64,000 nucleotides of DNA, from NCBI RefSeq assembly GCF_000224145.3, contig NC_020176.2, positions 1,976,867-2,040,866 of the forward strand. Direction: 5' to 3'. Below the pieces are notes generated by a model. It searched no databases and was not told the origin of the DNA. It saw only the letters and a program-made list of their open reading frames with translations. This DNA is from Ciona intestinalis. Its lineage: Eukaryota > Chordata > Ascidiacea > Phlebobranchia > Cionidae. Shown piece after piece: positions 13,701 through 26,008 of this stretch (its first letter is position 1; the number at the start of each line of letters is the position of its first letter). The position numbers and the translations under genes are program-made.

Positions 13701-16700
13701 AAGAATATTCAAGTAAGTTTTCCATTCTATAAACAGCAAAGCAGCTTACCAATGACAGCATAGCCATCTAAGATAGAGGTTGGCAGGACAGGAATGGATT
13801 GTTTTGAAGTCACATCCTCGGCTAACGTATAATACAGAGCATCTGTAAAGTAGGTGAATAAATGCCATGAACACAAGTGTCATATTGCATGTACCAGGCC
13901 AAGCTTACGAGGTACCAGACTACCATCATGCCAATGGGTTTATAACTTTGTGAAGGATTGATTTTTTCAGTTTGGCTGGCTTTTTGGTAACCTATTAGTA
14001 ACCCTTGGATTGGAGCAATGCCTGTTAAAAATGTTTTACCACATTCGAACACAATGGTAGCAGCATCAATCATTAAATTAAAACTGATAAATTATGGTTA
14101 CAATGCAAGCGCCTGGCCACTAAGCCACTGCTCAGGAAATAACAAATGCATAAATGCTAATTTCAAATTGTATATGCCAGCATACATTAGTATTACACAA
14201 TATTGACAAACAACACTTTTTAAGACACAACTTTTCCAATTTTTATTTACAGTTTTAGAGAAAAATGAATAAGCAAAAACAATTTCAGTCATTGAAAAAA
14301 ACCCAACTCCACACCTTTCACTTTTGTTGTAGTTATGCTTGTTGGAACAGTATGGTAGAGAACCAACCCAAACGCTTTCTCTAAGCTGACTGGTGGATAA
14401 GGATAAACTCGAGCTCGTCGAGCTGTTTTTGGTGCACCCAATGATCCAATATCTGCAAAACACATTAAATAGTTAAAAAAAAGGAAAAGGTTGAAAAGTA
14501 TTCCACCACTGTGATAATCAGTTCATAAAAATAGCAAGTAGCAAATGTAAAATAAATTTTCTACCTGAAACACCACTGTCGGAAAAGTTTTCTTGGAACG
14601 GGTTTTCAGCAAAACTGCTCACCTAAAAGAATAATCATACCACAAAATAAAAAAACAATGAATAAACCAAACATCTGGTGTTAAACTTTTAAACAACCAT
14701 TAACCAGTGCATCACTAATTTTTTACACATAACTACGGATTACACAAGTATTTATCAATTCTGAAATAAAAACAAACACAGAGCATCAATCCAACCAATA
14801 ATTTTAAAATGTTAAAAAAACATACAGTTCAAACTTCTCAAACTTTTAACAACTCATAGCTAATAAACTTGATTCGACAATCATTTTAAAAATATTAAAA
14901 CTGAAATAACGACAATAATATTTAATCGCAAAAAAAACACAACCATGTTATCAAATATTGGAAAATGTAAAACTGAAAAGGTTTAACAATCACATAAACC
15001 ATTTTTTTGACAATATTAATTTTAAAACAAAATGGCGCTATTTAAGGTTTTTACCTATTACATTAAAGTTAAAAAGTCTAAAATGTTGAAAATATGAATG
15101 GTCTTATTTATTAAAATAATGTGTATTATAAGGATTTATATATTTAAAAAAATGTTAATGTTTATTTTTGTACATCCAATAAAAGTTTGTCACTTTTATT
15201 TTGGGGTTTTATAATTTTAAAGGATTTTAAAACCAAAAACTTGTAAAATATTACAAATATAGATATAAAGAGAGTTTATTTTTTTGATAATCAGCCATTA
15301 TTAGGCCTTTTAAAAAAGTGTTATCATTTGTTTAAATTTAAGTTCACCAAAAAAAGTTTAAAATATATATACGATTTGTTATACTCATTGGGACAATTTT
15401 CTGTTCTTGTAAAGCGTGAAATCCCCCAAAATTAATGCTAATTGTGTCACATATTATGTGATGCTTCTATTACTTACCACTTGTACCTGATTTATTTGAA
15501 GCAAGTCATTTTTGGATATAAGGTTGCTGGAACGATTATCTTCAGATTGAGCGTCATAGTGTGTATCACTATTGCTATTTAGAGATGAAGCATGGTGTAT
15601 ATTTTCAGAAACATGGTGGGCATCTTGTTCTTGGTTTATATCAAACTCTGTATGGTGCATGTCAACTGGTGCGTGGTGTATGTCAACTGGTGCGTGGTGT
15701 ATGTCAACTGGTGCGTGGTGTATGTCAACTGGTGCGTGGTGTATGTCAACTGGTGTGTGGTGCATGTCAACTGGTGTGTGGTGCATGTCAACTGGTGTGT
15801 GGTGTATGTCAACTGGTGCATGGTGTATGTCAACTGGTGCGTGGTGTATGTCAACTGGTGCATGGTGTATGTCAACTGGTGCATGGTGTATGTCAACTGG
15901 TGCGTGGTTTTCCTCCAGAATCTGTGAATCAGTGGAAAGAAGACCACTGGAAAGGCTAGTTGGTATCTGAGAATGATTAGTGCTAATTGCAGAAGAGACA
16001 GATGACGAATCCAACGTTTGAGAACCATTTGTTGATCTTGGTTGATTGCTAGATGATGTAATTTTAGTCTGCGATAAAAATGAAGCTGTCAAATTGATGG
16101 AAAATGAAAATAAAGCAAAATACAAATGTGAATGTCAAAAAAAGATCTTCTGGTAACAAATTGACATTGATTTTAATACAAACCAATATTTTGTCTGATA
16201 GGCATAATTTTGCAAAACTATTGCTGCAAGCCGTACAAAATGTTGGTTTAAAAACAATAGAAGGCAATTTTTGGACAGGTGATCAGTTACTAAACAATAC
16301 ATTTTGGGTGGTAGGAGTTAGCAGTAGTGACATTAAAAAAAGGTTTCACTCACTCCTACCTGTAATGTGATAGCTGGGGCTTGTGGAGTAAATGGAAGGT
16401 TAAAATTTATCAAATCATCTTTTAGAGAAGATTTTCGAGTAATGGTTTCTTTAAAGACTTGTTCCTTGTCTTTTAGCTGACCAAGCACAACAGGTAATGA
16501 TGTGCTAATAGCCTCAATGCATGCCTTTAAAAAATATAAAAATAAAATCAATAAGGCTGCTAGTCAGAAAATTTGAACATTTGAAATTTATTGCACCTGC
16601 TGCAACCCTAGTCACAATTGTAAAACCAATAGAAAATATTTTCTTAACCTATGTTTAATAACAATGTGTCAATAAAGTCCAGATTTGTTTTTTTACCCGT

Positions 16701-19700
16701 TGAATTTTGAAGTTTTTGTTTTATTCTAAAATTTTGTGTTTCAGTTTTAATGTTTATGTACTTAATGAATGCGCTAAATGAACCCTGCCCACTTCTTAAA
16801 GAAAGGCAATGTTGGCTACTGCTTAAAAAGGCACAATGTGTATCCTGGTTTTTGAAATAAAATCTGATGTTCAGAGTCAGATTCAGCTAAAGTACTGAAA
16901 TAGGTATGATAATTGGCTAAATAACTTTATCTGAAAAAAATTGTATTGGGAAATATTGGGAACTGACTTGAACAAAAACTGTATATATTATATATATATC
17001 ACATCACACCAACAATTACATTTATTACACTAATAAAGTCACTGTAAGCATGGCCCATGGGGATGCCTAATTATGCCAGGTCTTAACTAGAGAAAGTCCT
17101 AATGGTAGAGTACATTTCTGTTCACACTTTTTAATTAAGACTTTAATTGTACTGAATGTACTTCATACCAGATCAAGCTGTAAAAACATTACAGTGGTGT
17201 ATTTCATCATGTTTTTTTGAATACTTGGTAAGGGTATGGTTAATATGTAGACCACACTCCACAAAAATTAATTTAAAGTGGTGAAACTTACAACAGCGGT
17301 TTGAAGGTATCCTGGCAAATTTATGATCAATGTTTTATTTCGTATACCAGCAATGCCTCTGTTATTAAAATTCAATGTTATAAGGTCACAATACAAACTA
17401 CAAAAACTAGGCATATAATTGGAAGCTTTTAATATTAAACCAAGTTTTTATCCACCAAGATCTTCATGATGGAAGCTGTAGTTTAATAATATCATATGTA
17501 TTTTTTTTGCAGCTGTGAGTAATACTTCAATTTATGATTACAAAGTACACACCTGAAAACCATTGATCTTGGGTCATCTCTCAAGCACCGCATTACCATT
17601 GCAGTTTGAAGTCCAGTAGCTTCTCGTTGAACCACAGCTTGAGTAGCTTCAGGCGTCACAGAATTTGCCTTGAGGGAAATTCCACCAACAGTGATGATCA
17701 TGTCAAGAGCAAGCTTATCCGACCAAACACACAGGGTGTTCTGATAATAGGAAATACAAAATTAGTTTTTTCTGTGCAAAAACAGTAAAAAATTAATAAC
17801 CATTTTGCAAAAATGTAATTTTTAATTACATATTTAAATTACCTAAACTTCTAAGTATTGATAAGCAGTAATGTCCAAACTAGTAATGTAAACAAATGAA
17901 TAAATGTAACTTACTTTATCCTTCCGTGGCTGGAAAACAACAGTCGTTATGACAGGAGTGTTCTGTTTCATACACTTCATGCCAGCTTACGAGTTATCAT
18001 GTATGTTACTTTGTGGGTGAATATTTTGAGGGGATGTTTTCATTTTTATTACGTATAGTGGACAATTTGGACAGCCCCAATAAAGACCACTGGGTTGGAG
18101 CAATTGGAGATAAGTGTCTTGAGGACACATACACCCACAATGAAAACAGCAACGAGTCTTGTACCAATTACCTCTGGGTTAAAGGCAGGCGCGCTAACCA
18201 CTTAACCATGGTGGCAGACAAAATTCATGTTGATGTGGATTTATCTAGCACCTAATTAATTATCTAAAATGTGAATTTTAATGTTGGGGTGATTGGCAAA
18301 GAAAAGTACAAAGTTTTACTATGTCTTTAAATCTGACCTTACAACCACAAAAAGGCAGTAAAACTAAAATAATGGAGCATGAAAAACTTTAAATACACTT
18401 GTCAGTTGTCACTTGCCTTAATTTCATCAATATCGTCACGAACAATTTTTTCAGTTCTTATGATAACTCGAAAACTGCAAAATCAAGAATGAAACTTAAG
18501 TTTTTTGATTCAATAGTTGTACAGGAGTACTGCAAGTTGTGGGATAAGTTTATTGTCTTTAAAACGTTCCAAATGAGAAAGCTAAATATACCAAGACTTT
18601 TAAAATCACCATGTTTGTGTTTTTTGTTGTTTTAAAATTGTGTTAACATTTTAAGTGTCAGGTTTTATTTTAAAATTACCTACATATAAACTGTGTAGAT
18701 CTTAATAGCTACGTCTATTTTAAAATCTCCCAATCCTGACATTGTATAAAGTTTGACTGGAGTCCAAGTAATTACCTCATTAGGTAGAAAAAACACACAA
18801 GAACAGAAAGCGCTGTTATTACTAATTAAAATCGTACAGAACATGTGGTTTCCAATCAAAAGTTTCCAATAAATATCACACAAGACAGCGCGTTCGGTTA
18901 ATTGCAGTAAAGCAAAACATAGAATTCTTGTCAAACAATTTTTACTAAAACTATAAATATTTTATATTTAATTTTTTTTATATGTATAAAGATTTTATAA
19001 AAATGATTTCATCATTCTTTGTTTTTAATTACAAAATCAAATATGCAAAACTGGCCGCTAGCTTAGTCAGTGACGCTGCAATTCGTTTTAACTTTACAGA
19101 TAGCAAACTTCTACGTCCTAGCAAACCTAATTCGTTTGAATGAACCACATGGCTTAGTTGCTAAATTAAATATTGGTGGTGTTATTATATTTTTAAAGAC
19201 GCACGACAATATGAAACATGTGCGGTTGTTGGTTGTAAAATCAAAATTCTAGGATCCCCGAAAATTGCTCGAAAAACATATATATATACACTATATATCC
19301 TGAACTGAACCATTAGTTGGTTGCCCACCTAAATATATAGATTTTGTTTTGTTGCTCAATACTTACCCTTTAATCTCTGTTAAGATTGACTGAATTTTTG
19401 GGCCTGTGACGTCCTTCTTCTGAGCATTGTAGCATTTGTCATCAACTGTAAGGAAAATTTAGTAGTTTATTATTGCTCTAAATCTAAATGAATGACTTTT
19501 AATAATCATGGCAACAACAGATATTTTGTACACCTCTGGCCCGTCTATGGTGTGACTAGTAACCACTATTCCACCAGGATGAAGCAGGTGCTATTAAGTG
19601 ACTTGCTGCAATGGGAGCAGCATCTTTTATTGCAACTATAATTTACTTGTAAGGACACCAACAAAGATTGCTGGGCTTTTCTTGTCAGATAAAACTTGTG

Positions 19701-19788
19701 AAAGAGACATTCCAAGAGTTCCCCGGTCAAGTTTCGCAGTTTTCACCCAGTAGGCTGCTCCTTCTGCTTTTCTTCGTTGGTATGCCAT
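10709..19788 (-). CDS. GPHN: Gephyrin-like molybdenum cofactor biosynthesis / scaffold protein
   Basis: Seventeen exons: 19647-19788, 19367-19445, 18417-18474, 17553-17740, 17292-17358, 16360-16524, 15478-16068, 14565-14622, 14315-14452, 13750-13842, 13119-13291, 12575-12787, 12132-12300, 11951-12065, 11663-11727, 11325-11429 (cut by the gap), 10709-10939; all phases agree. It is about 880 residues, against about 740-770 in vertebrates. The N-terminal MogA-like G domain shows VGVLT, VTPEAT and GIRNKTLIINLPG. The Ser/His-rich linker holds a 12-unit repeat. The C-terminal MoeA-like E domain shows LDGYAV, GKCLRVNTGD, IRDTNRPTL, STGGCSLGDKD and HFGRVNIKPG. The family adenylylates molybdopterin and inserts molybdate, and in vertebrates clusters glycine/GABA-A receptors. 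Oddities: TGGTG reads VGGIS, RDVTPEAT reads NSVTPEAT, LPGNP reads LPGVP, STGNE reads SIGNK. The intron after 18417 has a GC donor. It may be a divergent paralogue. Confidence 0.9.
11275..11324. other. Assembly gap (50 N)
   Basis: Fifty Ns, a placeholder of unknown true size. The gap removes the 3' end and splice donor of gephyrin exon 16, whose visible part ends about four codons before the residue where the last exon resumes. Confidence 0.99.
13375..13560 (-). mobile_element. Degenerate SINE fragment in gephyrin intron
   Basis: Weak resemblance only: CCCAATAACATGGG, GTCCACAATTGTCC and GGGCACTAACCAATGTGCC follow the order of the SINE body and head on the minus strand. Confidence 0.35.
15655..15906 (-). 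repeat. Coding minisatellite, 12 x 21 bp, in the gephyrin linker exon
   Basis: Twelve tandem 21-bp units lie inside exon 15478-16068 and encode HAPVDIH with variants HTPVDMH, HTPVDIH and HAPVDMH; a thirteenth degenerate unit (HTEFDIN) follows at 15634-15654. The unit is a multiple of three and free of stops, so the frame is kept whatever the copy number. The neighbouring linker is Ser/Asn/Gln/His-rich and probably disordered. Every other frame across the array is also open, which is only a property of the repeat. Confidence 0.95.
17893..18219 (-). mobile_element. SINE copy in gephyrin intron 3
   Basis: Near full-length reverse copy, from the tail AAATGAATAAATG to the tRNA-like head GCGCGCTAACCACTTAACC. 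It lies between gephyrin exons 17553-17740 and 18417-18474. Confidence 0.75.
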
Positions 19789-20689
19789 TGCAATTGATTA
19801 TTATAAATAAAACAGATTTTTTTGCTTTACAAGTAAATTAACTCTTAATTCTGTAAAATCATACTTTATTCATTCTATTACATGTTTTCTTAATATTTAT
19901 TTTATGATTAATTTTTTTATACCTATACAGGAATTATGCCAACGAATACAAATGCTGGTGACACAAAATAAAAACAAGATTAAGGAGTAATAGTATTATG
20001 TATAACATTTGAAAACTATGGTAGAGTCTTATAGAAAGCATTTATGATTATATTGTTCGTTTCAATGCGCAGACATGTAAGCCAAACTAAAACCTAGCCT
20101 AGAGCGATTTAATTTCGGAGAATCGTTGACCATTTAAGCTTGTTGAGGTAAATTGTCTTTATAGTGCGCCTTTAAATTGGGTTGTTTTTACATTTTATGT
20201 CTGAACTATCTAGCCATAAACAAATAATTGGGCACTTCTATTATATTTACAGTTATCCATACAGCATACAACACTATAGCACTTAGCTCAGTAAAACTTT
20301 CCAATGGTGGCATATGTCATAAATTATAATTGCCATTTGCCCCATACGTTTAAATTGGTTTCATATATAGCCTAAGTCAACCCAAATGAACGTGGATGCA
20401 AAAATAAAATTTGTTCTACAAGATAGACAGAAATACCATAGCATTTGCATTCCATTGGTAGAAAGCACAAATATGTTTAGGACTAAAGGTATACCAATTG
20501 ATAAATATTAAATACATGGAGCTATACAGAAAAGACGGAAATTTTTTTCCGCTAGGAGGCGATGCCAAATTCGTTTCTCTATTCTATGCGGAGCAGTTGG
20601 TTTCACGGTTTATACACATAAGATATAAAACCCTAACCACTAACTCGTGCTAATCAAACAAAAAAAAATTTAAAAAAAAAAGTATTCCA

Positions 20690-20766
20690 CTGTGCGGGAC
20701 TCGAACCCGGTAAAAATAAAACAAAGAGAGTAAACGACCGCACGCAAACCGTTACACCACAGACAC
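20690..20766 (-). other. tRNA-like Pol III sequence (pseudogene or SINE head)
   Basis: The minus strand shows an A-box-like TGGTGTAACGG, a perfect B box GGTTCGAGTCC with a 4-bp T stem, a partial acceptor pairing, and a downstream T-run terminator. The anticodon region is stretched and does not fold normally, so I do not assign an anticodon. Confidence 0.35.
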
Positions 20767-21865
20767 GACGCGAAAAATATAACGAAAGAGCGTATATAAC
20801 CGACCTAATGTGGGAAAGATGTTCTTACTAGTGTTTTATGTATTTAGAAAGGTATTTTTATCATTTAATTAATTTGTTTTACACTTATTAACACTTTGTA
20901 GTGCTGTTTTGTTCGTTTTTCCGTATTTTTTAATTTAAATAATTACCGACACCTAGCGGAAAAAGTTTTCCGCCTTCTTCGTATAGTCCCAATTATATTA
21001 AATAACGCTATTACATAGCATTACTTATCAACAATTAAAAGTAATATTTAAACTGTTACATATGTATTTCATTTGAATTTGATATAAATAATTGAAAGTG
21101 AATCATTGATGCTACTGAAAAATATTCAATTTAATAATTTATATTCAATTTAATATAAGGCTAATATCCTAATAAACAACATTTTGAAAATTACAAAAAA
21201 ACTTGCCTTTAACCCACTGATACACCTAGACCAATTTATCAACAGACAAATTTTATCATAAGCAACAAATTCTGAGCAATTATTTTAACAAAATTTGCAA
21301 AACATACTTTATAGGGAATTACACTGGAAAAAATCGAAACCTGACCCATCTGCCATTACCAACGTTAATATTAACAGTACTCATCACACAACAATTGAGT
21401 AATATAAGGAATACAAACATTGTACCAGTGTACCACCAAAATGGGACGAACAAAACAATCTTTGCAATACTGCAATTATATGTGCAGCATTAAATGTAGC
21501 GACAATTGTGCCATCTGCAAAGTTTGCAAACCACCTGTGCCGTTATATTTGATATTAATCAATAACCATATACAAAGAAAACAAGTGCACCTGCTCTCCT
21601 AACCGTTAAAAATGAGGTGGACCTAATCCTGATTAGCCTACTAACCAGCAGGTTATGGCGATGCGAGTGGCGACCAAGCGTTGTCTACGTTTTATTTTAC
21701 AACATCGAAAATACATTCGTATACGATAGAACGCGCATCCTAATGTCGGTAAAGGAGAGAGGTGATACATTCTCTCTCTTTCGCGGGTCGTACCCAAAGT
21801 TAGGTCTATACTAACTTTGGTCGTACCACAGAAATAAAAATGAATAGAACGCGCGTCTCTAATGT

Positions 21866-22166
21866 GGGTTTAGAATACAGACAAGTATGGGTCAAATATC
21901 TCAAATCATATGAACATTAAATTTTCTAAAAATGTTGGCGAAAATATAAGCTGGTTCGTGCGAAAATTCTATAAATATGTTTTTATGACGAATATTAATA
22001 TTCATAAATAAAAACAAATTAAAATTAATAATTATTTTAATAAGAATGATATGTTAATGGCGTACATAGATGTGTGCGTAAGTTATATTTTCGCGAACAT
22101 GTTTAGAAAATTTAATGTTCATATGATTTGAGATATTTGACCCATACTTGTCTGTATTCTAAACCC
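21866..22166. repeat. Perfect 65-bp inverted repeat with 171-bp spacer
   Basis: Arms 21866-21930 and 22102-22166 are exact reverse complements, each starting or ending at GGGTTTAGAATACAG. A hairpin of about 10 bp stem (CCAAAGTTAG/CTAACTTTGG) lies just upstream near 21790-21820. The rest of 19790-24330 is repeat-derived, with no gene seen. Confidence 0.85.
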
Positions 22167-22707
22167 GAGCCCGCATTTTTTTGAAAAAATTAAAGTTTCA
22201 TTTTTTAGATATTACGTAGCGCTATAACATATTCCAAGCTGGTTCGTGCGAAAATTCTATAAGTATGTTTTTATGACGAATATTAATATTCATAATTAAT
22301 ATTTTTTCGATATTTATTTTATTTTATTTTAGAAACGGTACCGCTGGGGTCTAGTTAGTACAGTGTCCAAATTTTTTCAAAAATACACCAACTATTCAAG
22401 TTTATTAGGCCAGTTTAGTTATTTATAGGTTATAACGCTTACAGTTTACCACTTGTTCAGGAAATTTAATTATTTAATAAATTTAATTAAAAATTTTAAA
22501 CAAACGGTTTGTTGGAAATATATATATATTAGAAAATATTTGTTTTACACTATAACTTCAAATTAAATAAAAAAAAAACAAGAAAACCTACATAAAACGT
22601 CATCGATTCCATTGACTATAACAGTAGTAAACGGGTACGACCCACAGAAATAAAAAACAGTAGAACGCGCAACTGCCCAAAACCGTGATATTTTTTTTTT
22701 CTATTGA

Positions 22708-23000
22708 ATGAATGAATGAAATTTATTTCGTCTCTTCGGTCACGATAACGAAGAACAAGAGAGTTGACATAAGCGAAAAGACGGGTAGTAACGGTAAAAC
22801 AACAGTTGTTAAGACACGCTTATTGATAAAAAAGAAAGAAATATTGTTTTGGATAAAAGGCGTGACCGTTACACCCTACAGACGATACAATGTGAAAATT
22901 AAATAAATAACATTAAAGGAAACATATTAAAGTTCTAATTGGAAGAAAAGTGTGCGTAAGGACACAACCCGTACAATGGGGGGAGTCGGCCTTAAAGAAG
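22708..23000 (-). mobile_element. Second short interspersed family with ATGA tail
   Basis: Begins with (TGAA)n and GAAATTTATTTCGTCTCTTC, ends near GGGGGGAGTCGGCC. A relative at 57285-57425 shares the start GAAATTTATTTCGTCTCTTC and the end GAGGAGTCGGC. Confidence 0.5.
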
Positions 23001-23469
23001 ATTGATCCAAAGATTGGAGCATGATGAAAAAACAAAACCCCCAAAAAGAAATTCCACCAAAGTTTACAATAAACAGTTTCGAGTGCACACTTATGTAGGA
23101 TTTAGAATCAAGTGCATTACATTAATACACATCACAGTATAAATAAACATTGGAATAGAAAATATTCACGTGACCGCCAACTCCGTCCCCCCATTTCGTT
23201 TGGTCTCCATTGTTAAAGATAGGCGCACGGTAATTTTAGGAGGTTTTAGCTGTTTATTTTAAAAACTACACTAACTATTCCAGTTTATTAAGCCAGTTTA
23301 GTTTTTGGTAGATTAACGCTTACACTTAAGCACTTGTTTAGGAAAATTAAATATTTTATAAATTTAATTAAAAACGTTTAAACAAACGGTTTGTTAGAAA
23401 TATATATATGTTTGGAAATAGTTATTTTTCCCTATAAACTTAAATTAAGTTAAAAAAAAACGAAGAAAA

Positions 23470-23660
23470 ACTACATACAAGAGATCACACAGATCTAATG
23501 CATGAGCACGGTATATACTAATTAGCATAGTATTAAATACCCCTATCACTACAATGGTCGACTGAGATCGATCAAAAACATATCAAAAGTAACCAACAAA
23601 GCGGGTTTCAGTCGCCAATGGTGACTGTGGAGCAGTAGATAGAATGCATTTAGTCGTGTA
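23470..23660. repeat. Dispersed repeat, inverse copy at 34560-34725
   Basis: GTAACCAACAAAGCGG, CCAATGGTGACTGTGGAGCA and CACAGATCTAATGCATGAGC recur inverted in XPO1 intron 3. Related pieces occur at 52710-52800 and 54600-54720; a companion motif GTTCGACGAAAAAGGATC occurs at 24085, 54565 and 54775. Confidence 0.65.
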
Positions 23661-24336
23661 TTAAAACTCATTAACTTAAGACGTATAAGGATTGAAAGTT
23701 TGGTAAAGAATATGTGTAAATACGCTTTGTACAACTCCTGTACCATGTGTTGACATGTAAACTTAAACTAGTTAACCTTGTCGTCGCTTAAAGACGTTTG
23801 TTTTTGTGAATTTGGATAAACCGTAATCACGCAGTATTATAGGTAATGTTTGTTCGGTGTTTATACCGAAGATAACGATAAGAAAAAGGCACTCGTCTAC
23901 GCTTCGGTGCACACACGCTAATTGTGCAGTTTTAAATCTGAAAATTTAGTCTAAAAATTATAAATATATATTACGATTTGAATTTAATAAAGAAATTAAA
24001 GAAAATCCTAGAATTGAGAATTAGGATAAGTGCGGAAAAAATCGCCCTATCAGCAACAACAACAACAAAGCCAAGAACAACTGTTCGACGAAAAAGGATC
24101 TATATGACCACTACCGTGCTCAAAAACACCCTGGCTTCCTTGACTACTATAGTAAACGGGAACGAGTCGTGAAAAAGAGAGAGTGTATCATGCTCTCTCC
24201 TTTACCGACATTAGAGATGCGCGTTCTGTTCTTTTTTATTTCTGTGATATGAACTTGTAATAACAGAAAAGTGAAAATCTGGTGCTACGAAAACGTAACC
24301 AACAAAAATCAAGTCCAACCACTATAGTAGTAATTG

Positions 24337-24376
24337 AGAAATATATTTCGCCTAAATGGCATCGTCAGTCTCTGCA
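24337..24376 (-). repeat. Left arm of 40-bp inverted repeat, hammerhead-like core
   Basis: Read on the minus strand it contains CTGACGA, a GCC/GGC stem with an ATTTA loop, then GAAA, the order of hammerhead ribozyme core elements. It lies at the 3' end of the Penelope-like element. Confidence 0.6.
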
Positions 24377-24657
24377 AAAGAAGCGTATAAAAATATAACA
24401 AAGTAATGGGATGGAGAAAACCAAGGAACACACACACCTGCATCTACGAACATTAAAAACAACAGAACGGGAGAGGTACGCTGGACAAACAGAGGAAAGC
24501 AGAAAGGTGTAAGCTAGGTGTAAAAGGCGACAAGGAAGCGAGATAACGAAGGAGCGTGCGTCGGATAAAATAATAAGGCGAAACGGCAAGTAAAATAAAC
24601 AAGATGGAAAGTAAAACGCGACCAAAAGCGAAAAACAAAAGGCAAAATAGTGGAAAA

Positions 24658-25140
24658 CTATTTGATACGAGGTAGTATCATCTTCTTGATATTAATGTTG
24701 GCCAAGATTTTGTTGTACCACTTGTCTTCGCAAACATCTAGCAGATTCGCCGGTGGCTGTTCCACGAACGTGACATTATAACATTCTGCTATAGGTGGTT
24801 TTCTAACGAATATGTTAGGGTGCTTGCACACATAATGATGAAGGAGTGCCGTCCCGTCATTGACCTCGGTAGCATCAAACGATCTCCACACGCTCCTGTG
24901 CGCCGTCCAACGGGTAGAGAATTTATTCTTGGTTTGGCCTACATACTGACTATCGCAAAATTTGCAAGTGGCCACGTATATGCCGTAGCATTTGCAGTTG
25001 AGGGTTTGTGTGAGGCGTACCATACCTCGTGGCGTAGAAAGTTGCGTGTTAGGGGTGACCATGCTCGTTTTGTGCTGGCCGTGCATGCCACAAAGGGCAC
25101 AGTGGCCACATGGATACGAACCGGGAGATTTAAAGTTATC
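24658..25140 (-). pseudogene. GIY-YIG endonuclease domain of the Penelope-like element
   Basis: The sequence shows CKCYGIYVATCKFC, YVGQT, and an RW.AHRS helix, with a later conserved-type acidic stretch (EDKWYNKIL), as in the GIY-YIG nuclease of Penelope-like retroelements, including the Cys pairs typical of that lineage. It lies directly downstream of the RT on the same strand but out of continuous frame. It nicks target DNA in intact relatives; this copy is unlikely to be active without its RT. Confidence 0.8.
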
Positions 25141-25339
25141 CTTCCCATGCGCAATACGCCTGTAGTTTCGTCAATATATTTTGGAGGTTCGGTGGTTTTC
25201 TGTAGGTAACGAGAGCCTTGGGTTGCAATTGCCTCTCCTTATTTGATAAATTGACTAGGTGTGGGAAGCTCGTAGCCCAAAGCAGTATTGTAAGATGTTC
25301 CTTGGTATCTGAAGACGTGTTGAACTGGTGTTTCCAAGT

Positions 25340-25915
25340 TTAAGCTTGTCTTAGAACATCGGTGACTAAATCTTTAGGGAAGCATGATGCTAACGCCATA
25401 GATTCAAGTCGGCGCAAACTGTCACTGAAATCACTGTACCTTTGATTAAGTCGTCGCAGTCGAAGGGCCTCTGAAAACATAATAGATCTGAAGGTGGCTC
25501 GCGGGTGATGTGAGGAACCATGTAGATACAGTCGTTGTGACGCGGTGGCTTTTGTGTAATTGCGCGTGATGAAATTAAATGGTGACATTAGGTCAATGAC
25601 ATGGTCCACATCCAGAAATTCAACACGTCCGCCACATTCCTTTGTATTCGCTTTACGAAATGTGAGTTGAAGGCCATACCTTTGAAAAGTTTCTTTAAAG
25701 GGCGACTCGATTTCCGCAGTGGTACCATCTCCAAACGATATGAATAAGATGTCATCTATATATCTTTTGAATACTTCAGCCTTCTTTAGAACTGGACAAG
25801 CAGATAATAAAATGAAGTGCACAGCTATGTTGGCCAGTGAGACGAAGTTGTTATCGCCAGTGACAATCCCTTTTTTCTGATTGTAAAAGGTATCGTTATG
25901 CCTTAACACAACATT
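25340..25915 (-). pseudogene. Penelope-like reverse transcriptase, C-terminal half
   Basis: The reading frame holds GIVTGDNNFVSLANI, the catalytic box RYIDDILFI, then VEFLDV and LRLRRLNQRYSDF, which are RT motifs from the palm to the thumb region of Penelope-like enzymes. The N-terminal third is missing; upstream sequence changes to an A/T microsatellite at about 25916-25935, the likely LINE tail. The frame stops at 25340 and is separated from the endonuclease by frameshifted sequence, so it is a fossil. Confidence 0.75.
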
Positions 25916-26008
25916 CTTTTTTTTTATTATTATTATAAAAAGGCACAACAAGCACAGTTAGTTGAAAATACACTGCAGCGAATAGAAAATACGATGTATA
26001 ATTGACTT

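Larger units (their letters stand above)
24337..25915 (-). mobile_element. Penelope-like element, 5'-truncated
   Basis: The order RT then GIY-YIG endonuclease, with Penelope-type linker cysteines (CGHCALC) between them, identifies a Penelope-like element. The RT lacks its N-terminal motifs. About 280 bp of 3' noncoding sequence separates the endonuclease stop from the terminal 40-bp repeat. Terminal repeats carrying hammerhead motifs are known in this class. Confidence 0.75.

Noticed and set aside
15561..15970. Long plus-strand open frames across the minisatellite
   Set aside because: They arise because a 21-bp unit without stops is open in all frames; the minus-strand frame is the one continuous with gephyrin exons and splice sites.
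18680..18760. Possible extra gephyrin exon (LGDFKIDVAIK)
   Set aside because: It has acceptor and donor-like ends but does not fit the phase, while 18417-18474 fits both phase and homology.
24658..25140. GIY-YIG domain as a homing endonuclease or a host repair gene
   Set aside because: The adjacent RT with Penelope-type motifs and the linker cysteines fit a Penelope-like element better.
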